Made by a program: the position numbers and the translations under genes. The notes beneath the pieces were generated by a model. That model worked only from the letters and a program-made list of their open reading frames with translations. It did no database searches and was not told where the DNA came from. Positions 21,430-33,520 of a DNA stretch of 64,000 nucleotides are shown here, in pieces. Each line of letters begins with the position of its first letter. Positions within the stretch are counted from its first letter, which is position 1. This stretch comes from Rattus norvegicus (lineage: Eukaryota; Chordata; Mammalia; Rodentia; Muridae), in NCBI RefSeq assembly GCF_036323735.1, contig NC_086040.1:3228321-3292320 (forward strand), given 5' to 3'.

Positions 21430-23235
21430 CCTCTCTTAGGCAAGGATTGGTCCCACAGAGTTGCCCATCTTTGGCTTACTGCTTCTAATGAAGGCTGAGC
21501 CCAATAAAGGCAGGGGAATTGTCTCCTACCAAGGAGAGTAACACCTAGTTTGTCACTGCCCAAGACTGGCAGTGCTGTTTGCTCGTGTGATAATAAGCAC
21601 AAAGCCTACTGTTGCACTGCCCTAGGGCCCAGACACCAAGACCCAAAACACCAAGAGCCATTGTCCAGCTGTTCCTGTTGATTTATATTTAGAATTCCCA
21701 ATTGTCAGTATCTACTCATGAAAGTTTGTCCTCTGTGCTTGCCTTAACAACAGATTGTGGGAGGACAATTCAAGACACTGAAGACACAGTGGTTGCAGCA
21801 TCATTATCTGCTACAATAGTAGTGAAGATGTCAAAGTCTTTACCAAGACAGTTCAAGATCAGGCGACTTTCTCCCAAACAACCGGGCAGGAAATAGAACC
21901 ATGTCTATGATCCCTACAATCAGGGAAAAGTTCCACATAGATGGCATTCCTGTGAAACCACAGACTGTGAAATGGCAACACAAGTCACAGTGAGGATAGC
22001 CACTAGGGGAATGAGGAGAGGGAGAGATAACAGCTGGAGTTTGGTCTTCTCTAGCATGTAGCAGTTCATGGAGTATCGGAGTGCCGGGAGTGGTGGGACT
22101 GGACATACAGCAGGGTAACAATAAGAGCAGCAATGACAAAATCTCCAGGACAACGCAAGTGAGGAGGAATCCTCTATCTTCATCCAAGGGCACAGGAATG
22201 ATTCCAGGGTCTCAAACCACAAGAGCTGAATCTTCATTCTTCCATTATAGCATGTCTCAACAGCCACTCTTGCAGCTGGCACCCTCTGCAATAACCTGCC
22301 GAAAAAAAAAAACAAATTTGACCTCTTCCCCATATAAAATATCTGAGTTGGATCATGCCATATGCCAGTATGTGGATCCTTTGATTTCACTTAGGCACAA
22401 GTATGCTTAGTTTAGGGTCCCATAAGCATTCTAAGAGTTTCTTGGAATCCAAATTTTCAAATTTAAAATAAAAGGACCATTACAGTGATAAAATTACATA
22501 ATATAGGGTTATTCACCATTCTTTTGTAAAAGTTTTTAATATCATTTCATGGCTTCTCTAAAATTGTAAGGAAGCTCCCTAAATGAAAACCGTTCACAAT
22601 TGCAAGTATGTAATTTCTTAATAAAAACAATCCTCTAAATCTATCATGAAATGGCAGTTGGAGTAAGTAAATAGCCTGTACTGCTCTCACAAGTTCCACA
22701 ACAATCTCTATCTGTTTGACTTTTTCTTAATTACAAATAGGTATGAGTTACCAATGTAACACTGCCAATCTTTAACCACACACTTTAAGTTCTCATTGCA
22801 ATACCAGAGCACAAACACAACTTTGGAAAGAAAAACTTAACTTCCATCAAACAGTCTACTTTCTAAATTTTAGTCTGTCCAAAACATTGAGTCTATCCCT
22901 CATTCTATTAAATTTGACTGACAATTCCTGTGCATGAACACAAGGTGTTGCGGTCTCCAATATATTAACAAAGAGACACTGCCTTAAAATTTTTATAAAT
23001 TTGATTTGTAGGATAACAATTCCATAAAAATATTACCCCTGTTTAGAACAGTTTCCCTGGATTGCCTCATGCCAATGTTTTCTAGAATGACTCCACCGAA
23101 ATTACCAGATTTAAGGAGACAATCTGTTACCAATATTACAATTTCTAAGCATATTCAATAACTTAAAAGCCACCAGTCTATAACCAAGGAATGTAGAGCT
23201 TACATGTACATTTAAAACAACCTAGAGACAAAAGC
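21430..23235 (-). mobile_element. Second, diverged copy of the ERV interior
   Basis: The block is collinear with 10790-14060 of the composite ERV. Shared anchors include tttagaattcccaattgt (21688 and 11050), ccatataaaatatctga (22330 and 11700), aatcctctaaatctatc (22630 and 13326) and ccagagcaca (22804 and 13532). It lacks the 1.3 kb corresponding to 11840-13170 and has no recognisable LTRs. The identity is clearly lower than between the two LTRs of the first copy, so it is an older insertion of a related family. It ends where a B1 SINE begins. Confidence 0.85.
21840..22390 (-). pseudogene. Frame-shifted env-like ORF in the second ERV copy
   Basis: Two overlapping minus-strand frames (22390-21920 and 22193-21840) together cover the counterpart of the 192-codon frame at 11105-11683. 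The first retains MKIQLLWFETLESFLCP and, after a shifted middle, LLIPLVAILTV followed by QSVVSQEC. Frame shifts break it, so no single product is possible. Confidence 0.5.
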
Positions 23236-23240
23236 GAAAG

Positions 23241-23326
23241 GCTACATGATCTGGAAACCAGGTTGGCCTCAAACTCTGAGTTCCACCTAGTGCTAGGATT
23301 AAAGACATTGACAACTAGTGCCAAGT
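23241..23326 (-). mobile_element. B1 SINE fragment
   Basis: The plus strand has accaggttggcctcaaactc and gtgctaggattaaagac, the reverse of the 7SL-derived B1 body. The A-tail side is missing. It directly abuts the ERV fragment. Confidence 0.85.
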
Positions 23327-23442
23327 GAAGTGAATTCTTTTTAAAAATATTGTATTTTGAGTTCTAATAGTAGGCATGTTGTTCTCAGAGTGGGTATGTA
23401 TATATGAATAATTTCAAGTGTTTGTGTAAAACAGAGTTGTAG

Positions 23443-23558
23443 GATCCCCTGTAAATGGGACATATAGCTGGCTGTGAGCCACCCAGATATGAATGTTAAT
23501 CCTTCACAAATACACTTAAAAATTACTTAACCACTGACACATCTCTCCTGTCCTGAGT
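23443..23558 (-). mobile_element. B3 (B2-class) SINE fragment
   Basis: The plus strand has gctggctgtgagccacccag followed by atatgaatg and then acttaaccactgacacatct followed by ctcctgtcc, the reverse of a B3 body and 5' end. It is diverged. Confidence 0.8.
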
Positions 23559-24139
23559 CTTCTTAAATAAAAGACATTAAATAAACAAGAGGTAACAACT
23601 GCAAATTATAGATGTGAACAGAAGTTTAGAAACTGAAAATCAGGAGTGAGTCTATAATATGACTGTTAGTGTGATATTCTCTTAAGAATCAGACATGGAA
23701 AGGGAAACACACCAGGAAAATCCCAGGCTTACTCTCCAATTGCCAAGGAAGCGATCAAATAAAGGTGTAAGCACAGAGGCGGACATGTCTCCCTGAGTTG
23801 CAGGGAGGAGGATGGCACAACCAAAAACATGTATGAGGTAAAGAGGTGGGAGAGAAATAGAAGCGGAGAAGTTCATATGATGTGGATAGAGGCTGAACTG
23901 GAGACCTGATGGTACTGATACCCACATATCAATATGAGACCAAAATGTGTACAAAAAAGTACCCCTTGAGTTGGTTTTGTTCTGTCCAACTACTCTTGGA
24001 TTGGGGCCTGACCAGGTGTGCTTAATATAATAACCTGAGTTTACTCTTTTGTTTCTTGTTTTCTATTATTTCAATCAAGAATTCATCCTGCTTCTCTACT
24101 GGACCTATCCAATTAGCTATCTCGTATTGGCAAGTGCTT
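23559..24139. other. Gene-free stretch, nothing recognised
   Basis: No gene is supported. The minus-strand frame at 23682-23954 shows no known family. Confidence 0.4.
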
Positions 24140-24600
24140 TTGCAGCGAGGTTCTGGCAGCGCAGTCAAATACAGAGTCAGATGCTGTCAGTCAACCATTG
24201 AACTGAGAATTGGGTTCCCATTAGAGAAGTTAGAGAAAGGATTGAAGGAGCTAAAGTGGTTTGCAACCCTGCAAGAAGAACAATATCAGCAAACCATTGC
24301 TCTCAGGTACTAAACCACAATCCAAAGAGTACACATGGACAGATCCATGGCCTCAGCTGCATATGTAGCAGAGTAGAGCCTTAATGAGCAACAGTGGGAT
24401 GAGAAACCATTGGTCATGACAAGGCTGGAGTCCCCAGTAAAGGGAATGTGATGCTGTGGAGGTGGGAAGCAGTGGGTAGTTTGGTGGGGGACACACTCAA
24501 AGAAAGGTGTAGGGATAGAATGGCGTTTATAAGGGGAAACTAGGAAAGGGGATAACATTTCAAATGTAAATAAATGAAAATAAATCCAGTTAATTAAAAA
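24140..24600 (+). mobile_element. Complete-looking old L1 3' UTR
   Basis: The plus strand matches an Lx-type L1 3' UTR from the tctggcagcgcagtcaaata region through aaagagtacacatgga and catatgtagcagag to the terminal ggggataacatttcaaatgt and an A-rich end at 24600. ORF2 is absent, so the insertion is strongly 5'-truncated. A plus-strand frame at 24056-24313 reads through the UTR by chance. Confidence 0.88.
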
Positions 24601-25738
24601 GATCTTGCACCTTCCATACAAATATCTTTATAGAAGAAGATATTGCTTGTTATTTTTATATATTACAAAGTGACATAGAGCCCTGATGAGATTAATTCTC
24701 ATGGATCCTGAATTGACCTGCTATTCCAGCTCCTTGCCTGATCATAACTCAAACAGATTCTGTTTCCAGACAATTGCTTGCAGGGTATCTTCAAAAAGGG
24801 ATAAAACAAACATAACCTTTCAGTTTTATTTTGACTTAACCATTTTTCAAATTTCCTTATGGGCCCCACAATAGAAATTCTTTACCTCAATCATCAGTAA
24901 GAAATCATAAGTCGACCATCGTCCCCAATTCCTTAAATATTGACCATTTAATGAATTGTAGATATACTTTCATTTTAAGTTACAATTTCAAAATAATTTC
25001 AGTTTTGGACAAGGAGGAAACTAAAAGGAGTGTGTGCCTTTCTTTTTGTCTACCTTCATTCTTTCTTAGCTAAAGGGATTGAAAAGATAAAATGGAAAAT
25101 AGCATAATACATAACAAATTAATTTGGATAATTAATTAATAATTAATAATTAATTGGGTGGATAATGAAATTTACTTTTATACAAAGAATTTTATAGTCA
25201 TAATCTGACATTGGTAGAGATCTTTCAATTTTGATGGAGAATTGTTTTATATTTTCTTACACTGGTACAGAATCTTCATATTGATACAACTTTAAGGTTT
25301 TCACTGATATAAATCTTTGTATATTGATAGAAAATTTAAACTTACTTTGTTACTCGTAGGCATCTTGCCTATGAAACTCTTTTAAGAATAAAAGTTTTAA
25401 TCTCAGAACATTAAGTAGTTGTTATTACATACTATTTAGGATAATAAAGTAATGCAAGTTAACAGAGAGTCAAACTCATTAGATTCACATTAATTTAGTA
25501 CAATAACATGTCTTCAAGGTTACTCAAATAGTAAATAGTTACTCAAATAGTAAATAGTAAATAGTTGAAAATAATCAATATTTAACAATAAGCATGATAT
25601 ATGTAGATAGTTGTTCTCCAAAAATGTCATTGATTTAGAGAATATGGCTTTTAAGTTTATTTCATTATTATAAGTTCTTGTGACTACAAGACTGCTCCTG
25701 ATGGTGCCAGTTGCATCTTATAAAAAGGAAAGGAAGAA
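24601..25738. other. AT-rich stretch with small direct repeats
   Basis: There is an (ATTA)n-like tract at 25126-25157 and a local duplication near 25521-25565 (actcaaatagtaaatagt). The block at 25427-25470 recurs at 27576-27620. No gene is supported. Confidence 0.5.
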
Positions 25739-26045
25739 CCATGCATATGTTTGTTAGAAGCATGTTATGATGAGGTGAAAGGGCGTGCCTCTGTGAGCCA
25801 ATGCTGAAACCCTTCCATAGACGGACCAGTCATATGAAAGACATAGTATGGAATAGAGTTTGTTTAGGATATGCAGACGGGAATTGAAGGAGTAGAGACA
25901 GAGAAAAGCTGCGGGTGGGTTGAAAAGGAGTAGAAGCTGGCCATGAGCTTCTTGAGAGGTGGGAGAGTAATGAGGAGAGTATGGACAGAGAGGGAAGAGG
26001 GAAAGAGGGCAAGTAGGGGGACAAAGTGATTATACTGAGCCAGGT
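25739..26045. mobile_element. Possible LTR fragment
   Basis: A purine-rich block (gaattgaaggagtagagacagag, then agtagaagctggccatgagc) has the composition of a rodent LTR and lies upstream of the pol remnant at 26690. TG...CA ends are not identifiable and the family is unknown. Confidence 0.3.
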
Positions 26046-26689
26046 ATACCTGGCTGTTGACAGGTTAACTGTGTTGTGGAACTGAGAAGGAAATCAAATA
26101 GTACCCACATTCCACTTCAGACAAAGTGATTAACATCACTACCTACCTCTGGAGAGTTCAACCACTGGAAATGTCATAATTTTATCCACTTTGGGCTAGG
26201 ATTTGTTGGACTCTGTGTTTGAGCATTCTAACAACAAAGACTATTGTAATAAAAATGCAGTGTCGGGTTATATATCACGGAGGGCTCCATTGGCAATTGG
26301 TAATATGCCACCAAGGCATTGCCACTCCAAACACCAGAGGAAGGAGATGCACCCAAGCACCCAGCATAAGCCCTGAACCTCATCCACTGTTCCTGTTCAA
26401 CTAAAGGAAAGAGGCAGGTTGTACTACAGAGCAGCATGTAGGAGCCATCATGAAGGGGAGAGGCTAGTACCGTGACTGAGGGTGCAAGAGATGCAGTCTG
26501 GTGCAGCTCAGAGATGTGCATCCTCCTTAACTTCTGCTGCCTTCCTCCTGATCTGGCAAGTACAATGGATGGCGGTAGCACCTGGGATGCTTAGTTAAGG
26601 TGTCATGACACATCATGGAAGGTGAGCCACTACCTGGCCAACCCCATAAAATATGGGATGAAGGAAGTAAAAGATACCATAGAAAGTTT

Positions 26690-27550
26690 ACTTAAAGGAA
26701 ACATTATAGAACAGAGCTTCAACTGTAAAAGACCATTTGGCCAGTTCAGAAACCAAATGGCAAATGGAGATTAACAGTACACTATAGAAACATAAATAAA
26801 CTTACAGAACAAATGCAAGGACAATTACCAGTTGTAGAAGACGTATTCCTAAAAATAAGAGAAGTGACAACCTAAATGGCTAAACACTGTAGATTTAACA
26901 GACTTATTGTTTGGAATTCCATTATATCTTAATTCTGGGAAATAACTACATTTCCTTGAAAGGAAAACAATACCAAATAACCAGGGTCTCACAAGGATAT
27001 AAGAACAATTCAATCATATTACATTATGCATTAAGTTGGGAATTAGGCTCATTTCAAAGACCACAAGAAGTCACTATTATTTTGTATGTAGATGACTTCT
27101 TCCTTATAAATATAAAAGAGAAACAGAAAACAGTAGCTGATTCAGTAGCACACTTAAACAAAGGATGAAATATCAATAAGGATAAGGTGAATGAACCAGC
27201 AGAGGAAATAAAATTCCTCAGGGTATACTGGTCCTTTAAATTACTATCCTATCACTTGAAGTAATTAGCAAAATAAAAATAAAACTTACCAAGACTGCAA
27301 AATAAAACAGAAATACATCTCATAGGTCTATTTGTATATTTTAGGCATTAAATACCTTTTTTACAATTGATGCTCCAGTCACTACATAATATAGTTAAAA
27401 AAGCTTCTGACTTCACCTTGGGAATGACCAAGAAAGAGACGGTAAAGACCATAATGCAATATATGAAACACTATAGCAATTTAATGTATCTTAATATAGA
27501 TGACAAAGTAATAATAGATATCTTATTTCTCTATCCCATTTCTACTTGAT
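26690..27550 (+). pseudogene. ERV pol remnant: reverse transcriptase with YVDD
   Basis: Broken plus-strand frames show reverse-transcriptase landmarks in order: VDLTDLLFGIPL (about 26890), KQYQITRVSQGYKN (about 26955), the catalytic motif YVDDFF (27086-27103), and a downstream connection-like part (KKASDFTLGMTKKE, about 27400). Stops and frame changes occur between blocks, for example near 26940, 27170 and 27260. No protease, integrase or LTR pair was recognised with certainty. The ERV class is not assigned. Confidence 0.75.
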
Positions 27551-27575
27551 CTTTTCATTTTAATAGTTTTTTTAA

Positions 27576-27620
27576 ATACTGTTTAGGATAATTAAGTATG
27601 GCAAGTTAATAGATAGTGTT
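27576..27620. repeat. Short block repeated at 25427-25470
   Basis: tactgtttaggataattaag and then ggcaagttaatagatagt here correspond to tactatttaggataataaag and gcaagttaacagagagt at 25427. The two copies bracket the ERV pol remnant, so they might be LTR relics. The shared length is too short to prove it. Confidence 0.5.
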
Positions 27621-27689
27621 TGTCTCTCTGTCTTTCATAAATCATGCATGCATGCTGGCTCATAGTTCTCAACAGAGATTATGAATATA

Positions 27690-27780
27690 TGTCATAAGAC
27701 CCCAAGAGAAGACAAATGCGAGCCCAGGCTACTATATCCAAATAAACTCTCCATTATCATAAATGGAATTGTGATAATAG
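27690..27780 (+). mobile_element. LINE-1 ORF1 scrap
   Basis: The translation TPREDKCEPRLLYPNKLSI matches the conserved part of rodent L1 ORF1p also seen intact at 34370-34440 (KEYKCQPRLLYPEKVSV). Only about 80-90 bp remain, flanked by unrelated sequence. Confidence 0.8.
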
Positions 27781-29497
27781 AGGAAGGAAAAAGCCTATTG
27801 GCACAGCATGAGGAAGTAATAGCAGTGTTAAGGCATGTCTCTCCAGTGGGTATTTTTCTGCCTGAAGACAGATAATGTTTTCAGAAAGATATAATGAAGT
27901 AAGAAGAATGTGTGTCCTCTCCTCATAGGATAGTAAGTAAAGCTGCATAATAACTAATATAATGAGGTTTCATCAGTGGCACTAAGAAGAAAAATATGAT
28001 TGTAACAAATTAATGATCATGAAGAAAAAATCATTCCAGGTCAGGTGTGCCGTGGGATACAACAATGTCATATAGCATCTGGAGAGTTGCCTCAGCACTA
28101 AAGAGCTTCCTTGTTGCTTCCATAAGAAGCCTGGAACTAGGAATTCAGGAAAGTAGTTATTGGAGAAGCAATAGTATAAGACCACAGAGCAGAAAAGGAC
28201 AGTGCCTGTTGAAATTTACTCACTGAAGTTTATTTTAATTATCGGCGTATACTCATACTTTCAGTGCTCTTCTGCTCCCCTCAGGCCAGAGTCTAAACCA
28301 CTCCAGGAAAGGGTTGGACTTGATGGGGAATGACCACTCCTTGTTAACGATGGCAGCTGTTCTTGTTATATGAAGGCAACTGCACTTGCAAATCTAAAAG
28401 ACACAAGTCTACACACAAACACACACACACACACGCGAACTGTCCCCCTTCCCCTTTATGCCTACCATATTCTAGGACATAGAGCTAGATGACCGATACA
28501 TATAATTTCACAGGATACACGCCAATCATTTGATGGAAAGAAATGCAGCATGTAATTACTCCCTCAGGGCATGTTATTAAAGGGCTCACACACACACTTA
28601 CTGTGATCCCTTACAAAGGGTGTTTCTGAAATGTCTTACTAAAGTTAGGGCCAAAAAATTTTTTGCTAATACAAACAGGATTTTATATCCATGTTTTGAA
28701 GAGAGAAACTAAGAAACAGTTAAGGATGAAGTGGGTTATCCGAGCACCTTGGAGAAAGAGGTAGGTAGGCAGACCATGAATTCATTTTCAATTGTACATC
28801 ACATAAAAAGTTTATAGCATAGGTAAGAAATATTAACTAGATGTCTTACTTTCTATCAGCTCAGACTTTGCACTGCTAACAACATGAAAATCAGATGACA
28901 GTATGTGGCAAGTAAATTCTTCATGTATAGCAGAGGATGACCTTGTTTGCTGACAAATATGGAGTGTGCTTGCAAAAAATCAAAACATTGGATTCTCCAG
29001 CCACCTGTTTTCCCCTGAGTCCCACAGTGCCTGAGGCTATGCCTTTGTGGACTTACTTCCTGCTTTCTGTACCTGTTTTGGCTATTCTGTGGCTTGTTTT
29101 TCCCTATTTCATGGTCTTCCAACAACACGGTGAGGTGTGTGTTTTGCATTTCCTGAGTTTTCTACCATGCTTCCATGTATAAGATTCCACCCTGAGCAAG
29201 TGGGTCCCTTGGACAACCAAGTCAATTTTCCTGTCATTCAGTGGTGACAATTTTCTGCAATGATCTAGTATCCTGTTTGATAATAAGGACATAGAAGGTT
29301 CCACTCTGCTCACTCCATGGTGTGGAAAGTCCTGACATTCAGGGATGTGCATACAAGATATGGAGTGTCTTCTATACAAATCATGAGGGAGAGTGCTTTA
29401 ATGTAATCAGGCAGGACAGCATAGAATTTATAAACTGCCTTGAGCACAGAGAGCCACAATGTGATGGCCTCACATCTGTTTCATTGCGAGATGAATG
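27781..29497. other. Gene-free stretch with a small (AC)n tract
   Basis: There is an AC run at 28411-28434 (acacacaaacacacacac). No gene is supported. Frames at 28856-29182 on both strands show no family. Confidence 0.45.
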
Positions 29498-29595
29498 CCC
29501 AATCCCAAATATCTATGCTCCAAGTACAAGGGCACCTACCTACATAAAAGAAACCTTTCTAAAGCTCTAACCACACATTGCATCGTACACATGGT
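29498..29595 (+). mobile_element. LINE-1 ORF2 endonuclease fragment
   Basis: The sequence aaatatctatgctccaagta, then caagggcacctacctacata followed by aaagaaacc and cacacattgca matches the L1 endonuclease coding region; a diverged version of the same segment is in the main L1 near 34980-35065. It is about 100 bp long. Confidence 0.9.
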
Positions 29596-30145
29596 GTATT
29601 CATTCAGTCATTTCAGCAAAATCGATAATTAAAACTATGATTATCAAAATCTATGCCTTCTAATCCTCTTGGTTTTATTTATTTCTTTTTCTTCTGGAGC
29701 TTTTAGGTGTGCTCTCAAGCTCTGAGTGCCTGCAAACCAAATGAAGCAACACAAACATATTTCCCATTAGGCTCTAGGCTTATTGGCTAAACCTTCCAGT
29801 GTTTTGGTTCATCCAAATGAAATGTACACTACCATGGTTGACAAATATATGTCCCTAGTAAAATGTTCCCATTTTCTTGAATAACTAGGTTAATTACCAT
29901 TTTTGTTGTAGTTGTACAGGTATGGTTGGCAGCTGCCACAGCTGGTTCATGAGAATCTTCAGGTTTTCCCACGCCAGGGCGTGCAGCAAACATTGCTTTT
30001 TTTGATCAAGCAGTGCAGCCTAAAAATGGGTAAGTTTACCAACACAATGGCATATGGACCGGACCTATAAGTGGGGAGGGAGTTCAAAGTACCCCTCCCT
30101 TATTACTTGTCTCCTTGTGTCTACTTCCAAAACATCATATCTTAA

Positions 30146-30148
<3 letters not shown>
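29596..30148. other. Gene-free stretch, nothing recognised
   Basis: No gene, RNA or clear repeat was recognised. Confidence 0.4.

Positions 30149-30196
<48 letters not shown>
30149..30196. repeat. (CA)24 microsatellite
   Basis: An uninterrupted CA dinucleotide repeat. Confidence 0.99.
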
Positions 30197-30198
<2 letters not shown>

Positions 30199-30221
30199 AA
30201 TTTTATTGCACTCAGTGAAGA

Positions 30222-30407
30222 CATTTAAACTTTTAAAAAATGTTTATTTCATGTATATGGGTATACTCTCACTGCCTACAGACGCACCGAAAGGGGGCAT
30301 CAGATCCTTTTTACAGACAGTTATGGTTGCTGCAAATGGAACTCAGGATCTCTAGAAGAATAGTTAGTGCTTTTAACCACTGAGCCATCTCTCAAGCTCC
30401 ATTTAAA
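30222..30407 (-). mobile_element. B2/B3 SINE with 8-bp flanking repeat
   Basis: The plus strand is the reverse of a near-complete B2-class SINE: tgtttatttcatgtatatgg, then ggcatcagatcc, ggaactcaggatctct and ttaaccactgagccatctct. The repeat catttaaa occurs at 30222-30229 and 30400-30407 and is a likely target-site duplication. Confidence 0.88.
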
Positions 30408-30594
30408 AGCTGTTTGACAGAACATGGGTATAATGTCCTTGAATAAGTTTCATCCCCTGTCACCTCTATTTCTCCCCCTTTAACCAACTCCTTTTCCTCC
30501 TCCTATTCCTCCTCCTCCAGAGGCAGCCTCAATATGAGATTAAAACAGGCTGGTCAGTCAAATGATCAAAAGCCTCTAGTAATTCTTCATTTCT

Positions 30595-30720
30595 ACAACA
30601 TAGACTCCATTTCGGCAAAACTTGTTCATAATAGTCAGAGACAGGGAATATCCAATATCTGTCTCTAAACAGATGTATGAATTTAAAATTGTGGTAAACT
30701 TATACAATGGATGGTTAGTA
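30595..30720 (+). mobile_element. LINE-1 ORF2 C-terminal fragment
   Basis: The sequence cttgttcataatagtcagag, then ggaatatccaatatctgtct, then attgtggtaaacttatacaa and tgg follows the end of L1 ORF2. It is short and diverged. Confidence 0.7.
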
Positions 30721-31007
30721 CCGCTTGGTAAATGCATCAAATTTTCTTGCTAGCCTCCTCTCTGAGACTTTTTGTCTCCACTTGCTGTGCAATTATGAGG
30801 TTCAGGGGATCTGGAAGGTGTTGGAGGAGAGATGGCGGATGAAGACGGACTATTATGTGAAGGGAGGAATTTCTCTTATGGTCTAATATATTTGGAGTAA
30901 GGGCCAGATAGGTATGTAGAACTCTCAGCTCCTTCTCCAGCAGGATACTAGTCTCTCACCCTCCCCTTCTATGAGAATCATGTGTCTACAGATCTACTTC
31001 TGTTTAA

Positions 31008-31125
31008 TGACTGATGTGATCAGAGTGCAAGTTGTCTTAACAAGTACAAGAACATGCCTACAACTCTTCAAACCTGAGTTCATTCCCAAGGACACATGTG
31101 ATTTAACGAAAGAACATAGTTACTT
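31008..31125 (+). mobile_element. B4/RSINE1-like SINE fragment
   Basis: This is the sister of the element at 4801-4925: gagtgcaagttgtcttaaca, aagaacatg, caaacctgagttcattccca and gacacatgtg occur in the same order. Confidence 0.6.
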
Positions 31126-32129
31126 TTAATATACAGAATGGGTACGGTCAATCAAAGTACATAGAGCTGGCATACAGCTCTGTGAGTTCTGACCTTTTTT
31201 ATATTACCTTACTGATGGCTTCTTGTGTTTATGGACATCTCTGTCTTTAGGCTAGAGAAATCTTCTCATTAGATTTTCATTTAGTTTATTATAATAAAAT
31301 GTTTTCATTGTTATTCAAATAATAAATAGTTAAAGTAGTCATACTAAACCTTACGAATGACTAAAGAGTATGCATGAGCCAGTGCATTGCTTCTGCTACA
31401 TATAGCATAGCATCTGCTGTCGCTGGCATATTCTGGTGTGTCTGCAGACACTGACAGAATACTCACATAGTGCAAAGCTCCTCAGAACTGAGAGTGAGGA
31501 AAGATATTTGTATAGTCTTACATATCTCTATGTGTGTGAGCATGTGTGCATGCATGTGCATACAAATGTATGCAAATGTGACTTGAGGCAGAAAGTTGAG
31601 GCTGCATGTCTCTACCCATCCATTGCTACTTTCCACATGAATGTGCAGCTCAAGAATTCAATCTAGTTAGCCATGTTGTACCTGAAATATCCTATCTGGA
31701 AATGCTTTTGATATTGGAGGGCAGATGTGTCCCCCTAATTTTGTGTGGGTAATAGGATTCCAAATGCCATTCTTCTCTCGTGATGTAAGCAGCATAGCTG
31801 TTGAGTCATCTCTTGAGGTTTGATATATTTTGGTCATTTCTTTGTTGTTGTTCTTATTAATGTTGTCATATGTATGCGTATGTTGTACATGAATGTTCAT
31901 GTTAATGTGTTGGTGCCCATGAATGTTCATGTTGGTGTGTGCATGGAGAGGCCTTAGTTTAATGTCACAAATCAATTTCATATGGTCTTCCAGTGTATTC
32001 TCTCAGCTAAGGTGTCTAATTCTAACCTGGAGATCAAAAACAGGACCAGTATACTGAGCCAACAACATTTCTAACTTTTCAAGAAGAGAACTACAAGTGA
32101 AATGCACACAAAGTTTGATCAACATTTAT
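31126..32129. other. Gene-free stretch, nothing recognised
   Basis: Short TG/CATG-rich patches occur at 31530-31570 and 31860-31950. The frames there are low-complexity artefacts. No gene is supported. Confidence 0.45.
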
Positions 32130-32310
32130 ATAAGTTCTAGAGACTTGAACTCTGGTCCTCTTGTTTAAGAAGTAAGCATTTTAATACCAGAATCATCTTT
32201 CCTGAGACTGGAGTTACAGATAATTCTGAGCCATTATGTGTGTGCTGTGAATCTAAAGTGAGTCCTCTGAAAGAACAGTCAAAGCTCTTAGCTACTGACC
32301 AATCTCAACA
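32130..32310 (-). mobile_element. B3-class SINE fragments
   Basis: The segment from 32211 (ggagttacagataattctga, gtgtgtgctgtgaatctaaa, cagtcaaagctcttagctac) is the reverse of a B3 element. The preceding 80 bp look like another partial tRNA-derived SINE. Confidence 0.7.
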
Positions 32311-32774
32311 GTACTCCATAGACATAGTTAAAAAAATCCTTGGGAGAATCTAAATATAGAAACAAGAGTACTTACGGTCAAGATGATGGAATTTCAATTC
32401 AGGGCAGTGATAACACAATGCCAACAAATGCTTTGAACATAGGTATGCATGAAGGGAAGATGGCTCCATTTAAACTTTCATGGAAACAGGTGAGTCCTGA
32501 GATTCAGATTGCTCCATTGGAACAGATTCCAGAGCACTGAATATATCTGCAGGAGTGAGACTAAAGGAAGGGAAGCATATGGGAAACAGTGAAACAATGA
32601 AACAATGTAACAAAAAAAATGACAAGAGGATCTCAAAACAAGCTGGCATTGAAAAACTAATTGTAAGTGTCTGTACTGACTGGACAGATAAAAATGACAT
32701 AACCACAGCAGAGGCATTCTGGTGTTTGTTCATTGCTGGTTCAGGATGCCAGTTGTGAATTGCCAGTGATGGAA

Positions 32775-33520
32775 TACGCTTGTAGTTAAACCACAGGCAG
32801 TTGCTGAGCCATAAGTCCCTACTCCCAAACCTCGTGGGAGAGAGAGCTCACTGCCTGGACATGTTGGCACACCTGTGATTGCAGAGAGGGAGAGACCACC
32901 AATATTACCCACCCCTGCCCACATCCCTGGCACAAGAGGAAACTGAATACGGCCTCTGGTAACCGGAAGACCGCGTACTGGAGCAGCAGGTCCCCAGTGG
33001 TCCAGACACCACCGGGACTTAAAGGGACTGATCAACAGTTCTCTGCACCCAAATCCCGTGGGAGGGAGAGCTAAACATTCAGAGAGGCAGACATGCCTGG
33101 GAAGCCAGAAGACACTACACTTTCCCCACATTTCTGACTCCAGAGGAAAACACATAACACCATCTGGGATCGTGGTGCACAGGGTCTCCGAGAAAAGCGA
33201 CTTAGGCCCCCCTGGTTGCTGCCCTCAAGGAGAGCTCAAAAGGAGCCGGTCCAGGAGCAACTTGAGCCATGGGACCACGGGTAAGACCAACTTTTCTGCT
33301 CCAAGCGACCTGCCTGGTGGACACAGGACACAAGCCCAGAGGAACAGTTGAAGACCAGCAGGGAGGAAAGACTACATGCCCGAAAGTAGAACACTCTGTT
33401 CCCACACCTTGCTGAAAGAAAACTGGAAGTCAGGTCTACAGCACTCCTGACACACAGGCCAATAGGAAGGTCTAGGCACTGTAAGAAATAGCAGAACAAG
33501 GTAACACCAGAGACAACCTG
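32775..33520 (+). promoter_or_regulatory. L1 5' UTR (promoter region) with two related units
   Basis: GC-rich compared with the surroundings. Two related units start with cccaaacctcgtgggag (32824) and cccaaatcccgtgggag (33048), about 224 bp apart, each followed by a gagagct...cagac-type block. Rodent L1 5' UTRs carry the internal Pol II promoter. Decay makes activity here uncertain. Confidence 0.75.

Noticed and set aside
31667..31981. 104-codon minus-strand ORF rich in His and Asn
   Set aside because: It comes from TG/ATG-rich low-complexity sequence.
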